From contig CM063107.1 in NCBI GenBank assembly GCA_031841125.1, forward strand, positions 46,079,497 to 46,143,496: 64,000 nt of DNA. Direction: 5' to 3'. The position numbers and the translations under genes were made by a program. A model generated the notes under the pieces. The model did no database searches, had not been told where the DNA came from, and saw only the letters and a program-made list of their open reading frames with translations. Below, one piece after another: positions 1 through 10,041 of the stretch (position 1 is its first letter; every line of letters starts with the position of its first letter). The DNA is from Acanthococcus lagerstroemiae. Its lineage: Eukaryota; Arthropoda; Insecta; Hemiptera; Eriococcidae.

Positions 1-1408
1 TGAAAGCTGGAAGAACAAGCTTTCCAACGATAGTAAATAAGATTATATTACCTTTATGTACAGTTTTTTCCGGCACTTTCTTTCTTATCAATATTTTCCG
101 GTATTTAGTGAGAACGAAAAAATACTGCGCTCATTTCCTGATTCTTCTTATCATGCTCTTGAAACGAAATTTTTACTCTTTCCAAGATAGCAAACTTGGT
201 TTCTGTGACGTTATACACAGGCTACAACTGCCACCTCGTGACTGCATTGTCAAGTGACGTCATTCTGAAAGGTGGCGGAATTAGCCGCATGGGCGGTAAT
301 ACCCGCACTTACCTTACATACCTTCAATTAAGATACAGAAATAACCTTCTTGGAAGAGATCCAAGTGTTTACATGATAATGATCGAGCCAATTATACACA
401 AGCACGATAGTCTCTACTTTTAGTAGGTTACATGTGAACTAACCCTCAGGAACGTCTCAGGAATATATTAGAAAGATGCAGCAACCTTGAAGCCTCTGCA
501 CCAGTCTGATAAAATCCAGAATGGACCCCTACTCAGCTTTGCCGTGTATGATTTATGTTCAGCCAGGGTAATGACGACAAAATTCAAAACGTACATAAAA
601 TCTGTTTCTCTCTCCCCCACTTCTTAATTTCGTTGATCTTTTCGCATATTTGCCGACAAGAAAGTTAAATCTTCCAGTGTTACCGAAAATTGGCTCTGTA
701 AAATGATATCTGGCATCATTACAGATCCACGAAGGAATGAGGTGTACTTTTTGTGACATGCCACAGTAACGAAGACGGGAATTCTCGGCACTAAAAATCT
801 GGTCATTCGGCGCTGAAAGTGATACTTCCTGCATTATTCGGCAAAAAAAATAAGTAAAAATGTCCCACAAACTTAAAGAAAAAAAAAAAAAAAGTGGGTC
901 ACTTATTTTAGGTATCCAAGAATCTAGCATTATGATACACTATGACGTGGCTTTATAAATGTTGCCAGTACATTCACTCCCGGAAAAAAAAACAAAAAAA
1001 AACGTGACCGTCATGTAAATATTTATAGTTTTTTCTCCTCATTTAGCTTGAAATGGCGTTATCAGTTCTCTTCGGTATTTTGACTGTTTCCGCATTCCCG
1101 CCATTTTTGGCATTGTTCGGCAAAATAAAAATTTTTCTCCAGTCACCCCTTCGCTCTAAAATATAACGGTAAATCAACAGAACTTCCCTATCGTCAAGCA
1201 GAACGACGTTATAAATGTCGAGGAATCCGGTCTCCAGTAATGAGAATATGAGTATTCATCAGTTGTTTTTTTTTAGAGCGAAGTGGGCGTTATTTAGTTG
1301 TACAATATGTACGACTTGATTATTCGAGCGTTCCTTAAGAAAATAAATTTTTAAAGCTGTAAAAATAAAAAAAAAAAGAAGATAATTTAGCTAGGAAATA
1401 GCGTGAGA
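1..1408. other. Intergenic, no gene recognised
   Basis: AT-rich sequence with poly-A runs (for example near 880-895 and 985-1000). Open frames here are short, overlap on both strands and resemble no family I know. I see no RNA gene and no clear repeat structure. Confidence 0.5.
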
Positions 1409-1411
1409 CTG

Positions 1412-1946
1412 TAGGAGTGTTCTTTAACTGCTCCGAGCAAGGAAGTAGATGACGTCAGAGATCACGGATACAACGCCACCCTCTGTAGGAAGTATTTTGA
1501 ACTACTTGCTCAGAGCATCCGTTAAAAAACGGGTCCGTCCGGAGCAAGGAAACTTGTAAACATCGCCAGTTGATTAGAACAGATTTTGGAAATTTGTTTA
1601 AAATGAAACTTGTAAACAGCAAATTGAAAATACTATTTACTTTCACAACAAACGCGCACCAAACCGTCGGCGACGTCGTTCAGGTTGCACACCGCATTTA
1701 TCACCATTTTTCAAATTTCAAATGTTTGTTATCAAATACCTGCTGCTCATCTGTTGCTCCGTCTCTTGAGACGGAGTAGAAAAACGTGATTAGAGCAGCG
1801 CTGCTCTGGATTAAAGAACAACTTCGGAGTAAACAGTGACGTCACTGTTCTGCTCAAGATCTGTTCTGCTTTGAAATGTTGATCTGTGATTAAAGAACGC
1901 GTTCGGCTACTCCTGCTCTGCTCGGAGCAGTTAAAGAACACTCCTA
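1412..1946. mobile_element. MITE with perfect 28-bp terminal inverted repeats
   Basis: The left end (1412-1439, beginning TAGGAGTGTTCTTTAACTGC) is an exact reverse complement of the right end (1919-1946). Both ends are flanked by the trinucleotide CTG (1409-1411 and 1947-1949), a possible 3-bp target duplication, although three bases can match by chance. The 535-bp interior carries no transposase and is rich in CTGCTC/GAGCAG words near the ends. It is therefore a non-autonomous class II element. A 3-bp duplication would suit PIF/Harbinger or CACTA relatives, but the ends do not assign the superfamily. Short words GTAGGAGTG also occur near 8845 and 9042 without a partner end. Confidence 0.85.
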
Positions 1947-1949
1947 CTG

Positions 1950-3695
1950 AAAGCCTTCTTGCTGTAAAATTACCCGTCTTTGTGTTCTATCCACAAGTCG
2001 TTCAAATCCTGATAGTAATGATTTTTTTTTCAACTTTTGCTATTTTCTAACGAAGTACTCTGGACCTAGTATTTCTCATTCGTCTTTATTTTTCATATAA
2101 TTATCATCTTCCTATTAATCGGGAATATTTTTCAAAATAAAAAAATAAAACGTTGTTGTCCAAGGGAAAACTGACCTCACGTGAACGTCACCTCCGATAA
2201 AATGAGTTTGTGGTTCATCGTTTCGCTAAAAAAACGAAAGTTGTTCTATTCCTGTGGAAAAATTGCAGTTCAGCCCTCCTTCTCACTCAGCCAATCCCTC
2301 GGGGTGATTACCTTGTCGGCCTTATGAACCTATGATCAAATAAGCGAAATAACCGCGAAGTTCATTAAAAATTTAAATTTTTCATTACTGTGCGTCGTTT
2401 TTTGATCCACTACAACTTTTATCTGTCCTCTCTCTGTAACCAAGCTACTGAATGCGCGTAAACAATTTTATCTTATGAATTCACCGAGTCAGGGACCCTT
2501 GTCCTCCATAGTCGATCCAGGAGATTATTTTCAGTGACTCGTTGTGAAAATTCCACGCTTCTTTGTCCGAACCTGATGGAGATGTTGACAAGAGTTTTCC
2601 GGGCACGAAAACTTAATTAACTTTTCCTTTGCCGGGCGGAAGTAACACGCGTATTGGTCTCACGCAGCCCATTTTTCTTTGAATACATATTTGACGAGAT
2701 TTTTGACGGAAAAAGTTTTTCAGTCGCTACTCTTCTGAAACTCTGTTTATCTACCTTTCAAACTGTATTCCGAAAAGTGGGACCCTGGTTGCGACATTTA
2801 TAATGACAATTTGTTTCGACTTCTGAATCAACTTCAAACGATGCAAGATCTTCTAGGGGACAGCTGGGAGTTCTTTACGAGTTTTCTATTTTTAAAATAC
2901 GTCACGGTGCAAAATTATCCGTCTTACGTGCTAGACACGTGTCTGATTAGGCTCGGCTTGAGGCAGTCGTTGCCACTGGATATCCAAATTCTGAGTTGTA
3001 GTCCCCCACTGTTCGCATAGTGCAATCCAGGGCCTGTCTGTGTCATATGCGGATGAAAAATTCCATTCATGTGAACTAGACACGTACAGGGGTTAGTCTG
3101 AGCGATCTTTGAAACTTCCCAAGGAAAAATATGAGTACAGTAAGTATAGGTATTCTTACAAGATCTATGAGTGACATAACGTATGCTGTATGGAGAAGAG
3201 GGACTGAAGTTTACCACCAGTAAGAAGAAAAACTTACGATCTGAATTTAGTTTTTCACGGTATGAGTAGCTGACCTAAATTAAATTTATTAGGATTTTTA
3301 AAAAAACGAAAAAAATATTTGAATTTTTATCATCCACTCAGTTTAAAAATTGCACTCTGGGGTAAAAATAACGAGATGTGCACAATTTCATTGACTAAAT
3401 TTCTAATTTAGGTTTTACTGTAGAAGCTGAAAGTTTGGAACGGTTGAAATACTATTCAAATTCTTTCAAGGGTTGGTTGAAATTACATCTTGAAGATTAT
3501 CCAGCCTTCTATGAAACTCTTCAACACTTCTTTAACCCTCTTCCAGACTCATTTAGAACTATTCTAGGCCTAATTTGTCAGATGTCTCAAGAGTTCATTC
3601 ATAGTTTCTGTGAGTCTTTCATGATTGTTTCAGACTTCTCTTTTTCTAATTTTTTTTCTCAACCCGTGCCCTGAAATCCGCCTTTTCGAGGATTA
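1950..3695. other. Intergenic, no gene recognised
   Basis: No protein family or RNA gene is recognisable. From about 3440 onward the sequence repeats loose words such as CTTCAAGA and AGACTCTT at irregular spacing. This resembles a decayed low-order repeat and recurs near 9470-9600. Confidence 0.4.
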
Positions 3696-3762
3696 CTTCA
3701 GAGACGTCGGAGAGGCTATTAGTGCTGAACGCGCTATCCATTTGGCCAACCAGACCCCTTGA
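3696..3762 (-). repeat. tRNA-like (SINE head) fragment, degenerate
   Basis: On the minus strand AGGGGTCTGGTTGGCCAAAT followed by GGATAGCGCG closely matches the start of the tRNA-like sequence at 40795-40864, including the pol III A-box region. The B-box half is not recognisable, so this is at best a truncated copy of the same tRNA-derived repeat. Confidence 0.3.
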
Positions 3763-3765
3763 CTG

Positions 3766-4269
3766 TTTCAGGCTTTTTAAATACTGATGTTCTTAAGGAC
3801 CCACTTACTCGTGTTCTGGACTCTAAGGCTTCCAGGCTGAATATAGACTTTTGCGACGCTTTCATACTCTTTAAAGACCCTTCAAGATTCAAGTTTTTTG
3901 TTTTTTTTTCTTTCTTTTGGACTTGCTGTGATTCGTGTAGAACCTTCCTAAATTCATTTACAGTTCTCTTAGCTTCTTCTAGATAGTTTTAAGGAATCTT
4001 AAAGAGGTCTGAACAAGTTCTATAAAAGCATTAGGGAGTCGTATAGAAGCCTTCAACAGGTTCACAGAATTTGAAATTTTTGGCTTGGTTACTTTATTTC
4101 ATGCTTGAAATCAGTATATCACGCTATCTACCGAAAATGTACTTTTCTAACACGTTTTAGAGGGATATGGCGTTCATAGCCGCAGGTACCTTAACATAAC
4201 GGAACTTTTTTTTCTCGAAATAATCAATCAATAACCTTTATTAATCTTGTACACTTATAGTTTAACTAT
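3766..4269. other. Intergenic, low-order repetitive
   Basis: Continuation of the irregular CTTC/GACTCT-word sequence, then AT-rich DNA. No gene is supported. Confidence 0.4.
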
Positions 4270-4795
4270 TTACTATCAGTTATAGTTAGTTAAGATTAAT
4301 TACTCCGCTAGGCCCAGAACGGGATGAAGGTCTCTTGCAGCCTCCCCCATTCATTTCTGTCTCGAGAAATTCGATGGAAAAGGTTCTGTTTCAGAAAATT
4401 ATCGATATTATCATCCGTTTTTTCTAGCCTTTTTGCCTTCCTTTTCTTCTAGTCTTGTACGTCAGATGCCCGAAGATTATTTTGTTGGTCCATCTATTAT
4501 CTGTCACCCTACTCACGTGCCTCGTCAATGTCTATTTGTTTCTCCTGATCCATTGTTCGCAATTGAGGTTGTGCTTTAGTCTAGATTCTACTATTTTAGT
4601 TCGAATTCTGTCTGATTTTTTTGTGTTCAACATCGACGATCTTTCTATAGAACTTTGTGTGGTTTCTATTTTCTTTTTTGTCATAGTCCAGATTTGAGAT
4701 CCGTAAGTTAGCATGGCTAGTACACGTGAATTGAAGATTTGACTTTTGTGATAGTTTGAAGATGTTTTTTAACGTCCAGTCTTATTAGTCGAAAA
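4270..4795 (-). pseudogene. Non-LTR retrotransposon RT C-terminal fragment
   Basis: Reading leftward, the minus strand encodes the post-catalytic end of a non-LTR reverse transcriptase. The diagnostic stretch is LTYGSQIWTMTKKKIETTQ (about 4711-4655), followed by a basic segment (SDRIRTKIVESRLKHN) and, after stops and frame changes, a C-terminal tail with RDRNEWGRLQETF. All catalytic motifs are missing, so this is a dead, 5'-truncated insertion. Its upstream end lies within a few bases of the start of a second RT fragment on the opposite strand (4800-5518). The two tails differ in sequence, so they come from different families rather than from one inverted insertion. Confidence 0.7.
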
Positions 4796-4799
4796 GAGT

Positions 4800-5518
4800 A
4801 TTGATATTGAAAACATTTTAAATGGAATGGAGGAGATTCTCAGTATAGAATATCGTATGAGAATAAATAAAACTAAAACTAAAGTAATGGTATGTCATCT
4901 ATGTGAACGTGATAGCTTAAATATAAATATTGGACAGGAAAAGATTGAGGAAGCAAGCGAATTTTGCTATTTAGGGAGTAAAATAACAAAATATTGAAGG
5001 AGTTAAAGGGATATTAGTAGTAGAATAGCACAAGCCAAATTAGCATTTTATTGAAAAAGTAATCTTTTCAAATCAAAAATAAATCTGGAAATCAAAAAAT
5101 TGTTCTTAAAAATTTATGTTTGGAGTGTAGCCTTGTATGGGTGAAACGTGGACCATAGGAAAACCAGAGAAGAGAAGGATCGAAGCTTTTCAGATGTGGT
5201 GCTATAGGCGGATATTTAGCACCAAGTGGACGGATAAGGTAAGAAATGAGGAAGTACGTAACAGAGTAAGAGGTAAAATGGACATTTGGAATTGTCTGAA
5301 GAGAAGGAAAGATGAACTAATAGGGCCTAATTTGAGGTACAGAGGAATATCACTGTTGTTACAAGGTAGAGTGGAGGGGAAAAATTGGGTAGGTCGACAA
5401 AGATTCCAGAATGTTCAACAGATAACTGAGGATGTCAAATGTAAGTGTTATTACGAAATGAAAGAACTTGCACAAGATAGGGAGAAATGGAGAGGTGCAT
5501 TAAACCGGTCGTAAGACA
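4800..5518 (+). pseudogene. Non-LTR retrotransposon RT C-terminal fragment
   Basis: The plus strand encodes MEEILSIEYRMRINKTKTKV, then SEFCYLGSKIT, then stops, and, after a one-base frame change near 5137, ETWTIGKPEKRRIEAFQMWC and a long tail ending YYEMKELAQDREKWRGALN. This is the thumb and C-terminal region of the endonuclease/reverse transcriptase type common in insect genomes. The catalytic FADD region is absent. A second copy of the same family lies inverted at 35085-36560; the tails align almost residue by residue. The piece is 5'-truncated and inactive. Confidence 0.8.
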
Positions 5519-5520
5519 GA

Positions 5521-6389
5521 TAACCTTATCATCATGGAACTGAATATTATTCACCGTACTCCTTAAACGAGTGTTTTTGAAGTTATCACTGAACGCATTT
5601 GTGTGTTTTGGTTGTTTAAGTTTGATTGTTGAATGGCTATATCTGAATGAGAATTCAGCAGATATTATGTGTCACTGAATTCGCTTGGAGTAGAATGACA
5701 ATCGACTCGATCAAGTTTTATAACTTTTCAACTAATTATAAAGAATTTTTGGCAAGCAATTGCAATAAATATAATTTCTCTATTGAAGCATTACATTGAT
5801 TAGAATTTTCTAACTCGAAAATCGAAATAGATGAGAGGTTGAGGTCAGGACGTATTTTTGAAAGGCATTAAAGGGAGAATCATTTGCAGCAACAACTTGC
5901 TATATTCGACGGACAGTTATAATAGAAAATTGAAAAAATATATATATATATAGAAAATTTTTGTACCTGGCTCTCACCAAAATTTCTGAAATTCTTTTTT
6001 TCAAAAGTTGCCACAACCGTTTTCTCTATTATGTATTACCAGAAAGTTCCAGCGACCTATCCCCAGAATAAGTTTCTTATTTATTCAGTTCAAGGAGCGT
6101 CACGTACTTGTGACACCCATTGTTGGTAGAATGTCGATGAGTCTTCAATAAGAGAACAAGTTTGTGGGAGCGTTATGTTAAGCGTTTCTGAATGAATGTA
6201 AAAGAATATTGGGAAGTTAATAATGGCTAGATAGCGCTAGTATACCACACTAATACAAACTAAGTAACGCTCAACACATTGGAAACCTCTAGGGGACTAT
6301 TTCAGCTTCCCTATTCTTCTACATCAAAAATCGCGATTTTCAATTTTCTCGTAATTTCATTTGAAATGCTGGAAAATGGAGGTAATTCT
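5521..6389. other. Intergenic, no gene recognised
   Basis: AT-rich, with a short (TA)n tract near 5938-5952. No coding or RNA feature is supported. Confidence 0.4.
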
Positions 6390-6391
6390 TT

Positions 6392-6600
6392 TTTATCCTG
6401 ATAGTTCAGTGCTATTGCTGAAATTATTTCAACCAACTTTCGTTCAAAAACGATTTTTATAACACGCCAAAAAGGCATTCAAAGTTTATTCCTTTTACAC
6501 GGTTTTTTATATACGAACGAGTTAAATTATCCCCCAGTTGTAGAAGCAGAACGACCGACATAGGTACTTTTGGTTAACTTTCCAATTGAATATGTCTGGG
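6392..6600 (+). repeat. Dispersed repeat, copy 1 of 2 (partner 12845-13055)
   Basis: About 210 bases, from ATCCTGATAGTTCAGTGCTA to TTGGTTAACTTTCCAATT, align in direct orientation with 12845-13055, with scattered substitutions and small indels. Shared blocks include GCTATTGCTGAAA, AACCAACTTTC, CATAGGTACTTTTGGTTAAC and the CCCCAGTT area. I found no termini or coding capacity, so the class is unknown. Confidence 0.75.
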
Positions 6601-6609
6601 TAGTACTCT

Positions 6610-7270
6610 ATCTTACAGTTTCAACATACTTGGAAGAATCACAAAAAATCTAAAACATGTTTACGGAAGTCCTATAAAGAAAATTTGAAGCTTTTCACTC
6701 AAGTTGGGAAGTACCTTAACGGTGTTTAATCGAGTGTAGGAGGAGTTTTGGACACTATTGAGATATTCCCGAACTTTTTGCTCCTCAGGAGAAACCTCGC
6801 ACACATTACTTTTACACCAAAATGTAACTTTTAATTCTCTTCTCATTTTACGCTGATGAATATTAGAATGCAGAACTGCTCGAGCTTTCTTCTAGAACTG
6901 CTAATTACCACTTTAGGACAGCTTAAACCTGTCAGAACTGCCCATAAGAATATAACTATTGAGAAATGATGATTTTGTAGACTGATCTGTTATGCCTTCA
7001 ATTAGCGATATAGGTAATTTTTTGTAATTCTGTGCATTCGACTTTGCATTCTCGACAGTTTGTACAGGAAGCTAGGACGTGAGGACGTTGACAAGTTATT
7101 ACAGAGACTGACGCTTCACTTTACATTCAACATTCCCAACAGCTAATTCGCGAGGCTGACACTCCTCTTGTCGATGACTTGTGGTCTGAACCGGTCTTAT
7201 ACTATTCGCTGTGTAGCGAGTTCGATTGACAGTCAATATCGAGAATTCGGCTACATAAAAATATAAATAC
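6610..7270. other. Intergenic / putative intron downstream of the 7271-7711 exon
   Basis: On the minus strand this begins at the splice donor of the exon at 7271-7711, so at least the part next to 7270 is probably intron. I could not identify the next exon with confidence. Confidence 0.35.
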
Positions 7271-7711
7271 CTGAGCATAGCGATCGACGACGCCATCGCC
7301 GAGGTTCAAATCGGTACCGGCGGTGCAGTTCTCGCCGAGCTCCTGCTGAGACTCGACAATCCTCAAGAACTTGGTGACCACGTCCTCTTTGACGTCGAGA
7401 TTGAGAGTCTCGTCTCCGCTGCTCTCTAAGCTGTAGTACGTGTACTGCTCGAGATCGTCCGTAGTCTCAGTCGACTGCGAAAGTTCGCTGGTTGACTCGT
7501 ACTCGATGGTGCTGCTGGCGTCTTCGCTGAAAGAGGTCCACGAGTAGTCGGCGTACTCGTTGTACGAATACGTCCTGTACATGTAGTCTTCGCGGTTGGC
7601 GAGGTCCTTCTTCTTCGCATGACGAATGTTCACAACCAGATCGTTAAACTTGGAGAGCTCGGAATAACCAATTTGGACGATTACGAACAACAGAACGCAG
7701 ACTATTTCCAT
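7271..7711 (-). CDS. First coding exon of an unidentified secreted Ser/Thr/Tyr-rich protein
   Basis: The exon starts at an ATG (7711-7709) and encodes 147 residues. Residues 1-18 (MEIVCVLLFVIVQIGYSE) are a typical signal peptide. Residues 30-45 are basic (HAKKKDLANRED). Residues 43-100 are acidic and rich in Ser, Thr and Tyr. The end (LGENCTAGTDLNLGDGVVDR, about 125-144) is more ordered and has one cysteine. The frame closes soon after 7271, but the sequence there reads CAG|GTATTT, a good splice donor, after exactly 147 codons. I therefore end the exon at 7271, with a phase-0 intron to its left. Later exons are not identified. GC content is higher here than in the flanks, as expected for host coding sequence. 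I do not recognise the family and assign no function; secretion is inferred from the N-terminus. Confidence 0.72.
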
Positions 7712-8537
7712 TTACCCCGGCGGACGCAAAAATTAATTTTAAATTTCAACCGCTCAGCGACATCGGTTTCATGTCGCCGCACTTCGCCGGTCAATTTCGA
7801 ATCATATTTCTATAATTTAGCGGCACGACGCGAAAAGAAGGTCGACGGTATCGATATATCCTTTGCCGAACCGAACATCAAAAACACATCCATTATTACG
7901 GGGGGGGGGGTTGCGAAATGGCGAAAATTAAAAATTGAAACGAACCGACCAATTCGAACGAATTACCGCGTTCGACGATTACCACTCTCGGGTCGTAATT
8001 TCTTTTCGAAATGCACGCGCCGACGACGGGGCGACGAATTTGTAAACGCGATTGCTCGGTGATACGATTTGAAACTGTAAAGTTGTGTAGTTTCCATCAG
8101 AAGCAGAGCCGAGAAAATGTATACGAAGAACGCAAGCGCTCTGGCGGACATACGTACATATCAAACACTTTTCTCAACAGAGAGCGAGCCTAAGCGAGAA
8201 GGATAATGTAAGAAAGAAAAACCGACGAGGAAAATCTTTTGTCGAAAAATCGAAATTAGCTTGCCGTGAAAAAAGAAAGAAAAAGAAAAAAAAAGGTGTA
8301 GGTGACAAAAAATTCGGAACTTTTTCGATTAGGAAAAAATGTCGCCGGGATGATCTCGTTTCGGGAAGACGTGCAATTATTTGTCGGCGGATAATGGGCG
8401 CGAAACGTCGAATATATTAATTTCAAGATTCCCAGAACTTCCCGCCTTTGCTGTGTATCCTCGATTCGTATGAAAAACCCAGCGACGATTATTATGGAAT
8501 GCGAACTACCCCCGTCGTTGTTTAATTATCGCCCTTC
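7712..8537. other. GC-richer upstream region of the 7271-7711 gene
   Basis: This lies 5' of the minus-strand exon and should hold its 5'UTR and promoter. No convincing TATA box was found. A minus-strand frame (8151-7963) begins with a hydrophobic MSARALAFFVYIFSALLLME stretch resembling a signal peptide, then turns arginine-rich without a good splice site. A poly-G run is at 7901-7910 and a purine-rich tract at about 8270-8295. Confidence 0.4.
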
Positions 8538-8595
8538 GAGGGCCCGCGCTTAATGAGTTGCCACCTGTCTTTGTGCGGGCTGAAGACGAACTAAA
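8538..8595 (+). repeat. 58-bp direct repeat, copy 1 (copy 2 at 9984-10041)
   Basis: Begins GAGGGCCCGCGCTTAATGAG and ends GACGAACTAAA. It matches 9984-10041 at 57 of 58 positions, the only difference being a C/T in GCCAC/TCTG. Inside, GCCCGC and GCGGGC can pair to form a stem around about 27 bases. The surrounding sequence of the two copies is unrelated. Confidence 0.9.
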
Positions 8596-9983
8596 TGTAG
8601 AAAATAGCCCGGAGACGTATATACTGAGAAAACTGATGAGGCTCCAGCTGAACGATATCGTTTTTAATCATAGTTGTTGGAGGAGAGGAGGAACTACTTT
8701 CATTAGTCGACAGAAATGTCTTTTTGTCGTCTTGTCGACATTTGTTTAATGAACTCGTCGCAGCCGGGGCATATCACTCGTGAGCAAATAAGGCACTCTG
8801 CTTGGAGCGGCCAAATTTTGACAAATTCTAGGGACGGCCAGCTGTAGGAGTGAAAGAAAAACGAAACTGCTCTCTGAACCGCCGTATACTTCCAGTTTCA
8901 CGTTTTTAACCTTCTGATCTTTGCTTTTGTTCTAGGTCTGCTTTGCAGTTCTGTCGGCCAGCGTTGTAATAGCTTTTCTCAGTATTTTCTTCTGTCTCAA
9001 ATAATGCAAAAACATAAGCACATAATAGGCGGCCTAGTGTAGGAGTGCTCATTAGGGGGGATCGTCACACATACGTTAATTTTTGTTTAGGGATAATTTC
9101 TTCTTGAATAATTCCAAAGGCGAAACTTGACTTTCAGTTGGGCGGGGGGGGGGGAATTGCCGACAAAACTTTTTAAAAATTTGAAAATTAGCCGATTATT
9201 CAATCAAAATATTTCTTAATTGAAACAAATAAAAATATAACAGAGGCAAAATATGGGCCCTGGGATTAATTTTTGAGAACATCCTTATACCCTCAAAAAA
9301 GTCTGCCTCTTTTCTACTCTTTATTTTTCTTCCTCCCTCCATTCCTCTTTTTAGCTTATTTTTGAAACGCCTTTTTTATAGTAAGCCACTTGAGACATTC
9401 TCCTTTCTCGATCCTTGTGTAAATCTACACCATGCGAGGGGATTCCTGGATTTATTTAATACTACGTTAATAAGACTCTTTTGACCCATCAAGACCTCCT
9501 CCTCCAACTTACGTAAAACTCTTAGGACTCTTCCAGAATTCTCTGAGACTTCAAGGATCTTCCGAATTTGTTCAAGACTTTTTCTGGCTTTATTAAAACA
9601 TTATTCCTTAAAAAATGAAAAATTCCAATGAACAGTTTCAAAATTTGCCAACCGTCAAATTATTGGGGCTGTTTCACCTCCCTCCCCCCTGCTTTTTTCA
9701 CTTTATTGGTCAAACTCTCTTAGTTTTCTCTCGAGTTTCTTATTTTCCATTCTAGTTTTCTGTATTTCGGTTTCGTTTTTAGAGCTTTTCTTTTTAACCT
9801 CCTTCACTTCCACTTTTTGAAGCTGTCAGTTTTGTTTTCCAAGTTTTCGTACATCGATTTCACCGTGCCAGCATCGCTTCACATTCTCTCAATGGAGTCA
9901 ACTTTTGTAAGGAGCTCGTTGTACTTTTTTACGAATTCGGCGTTCATTACACTTTTTACAGTTTGCCTCGGTGGTGGTTTGAT
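8596..9983. other. Intergenic between the 58-bp repeats
   Basis: No gene recognised. It holds poly-G tracts (near 9055 and 9143-9155) and, at about 9470-9600, CTTC/GACTCT-word sequence like that at 3440-4030. Confidence 0.4.
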
Positions 9984-10041
9984 GAGGGCCCGCGCTTAAT
10001 GAGTTGCCATCTGTCTTTGTGCGGGCTGAAGACGAACTAAA
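9984..10041 (+). repeat. 58-bp direct repeat, copy 2
   Basis: 57 of 58 bases are identical to 8538-8595. Such identity in otherwise unrelated non-coding flanks implies a recent local copy or strong constraint. Confidence 0.9.

Noticed and set aside
559..930. 123-codon minus-strand open frame
   Set aside because: No domain, signal or splice evidence, and it includes translated poly-A/poly-T tract. Chance open frame.
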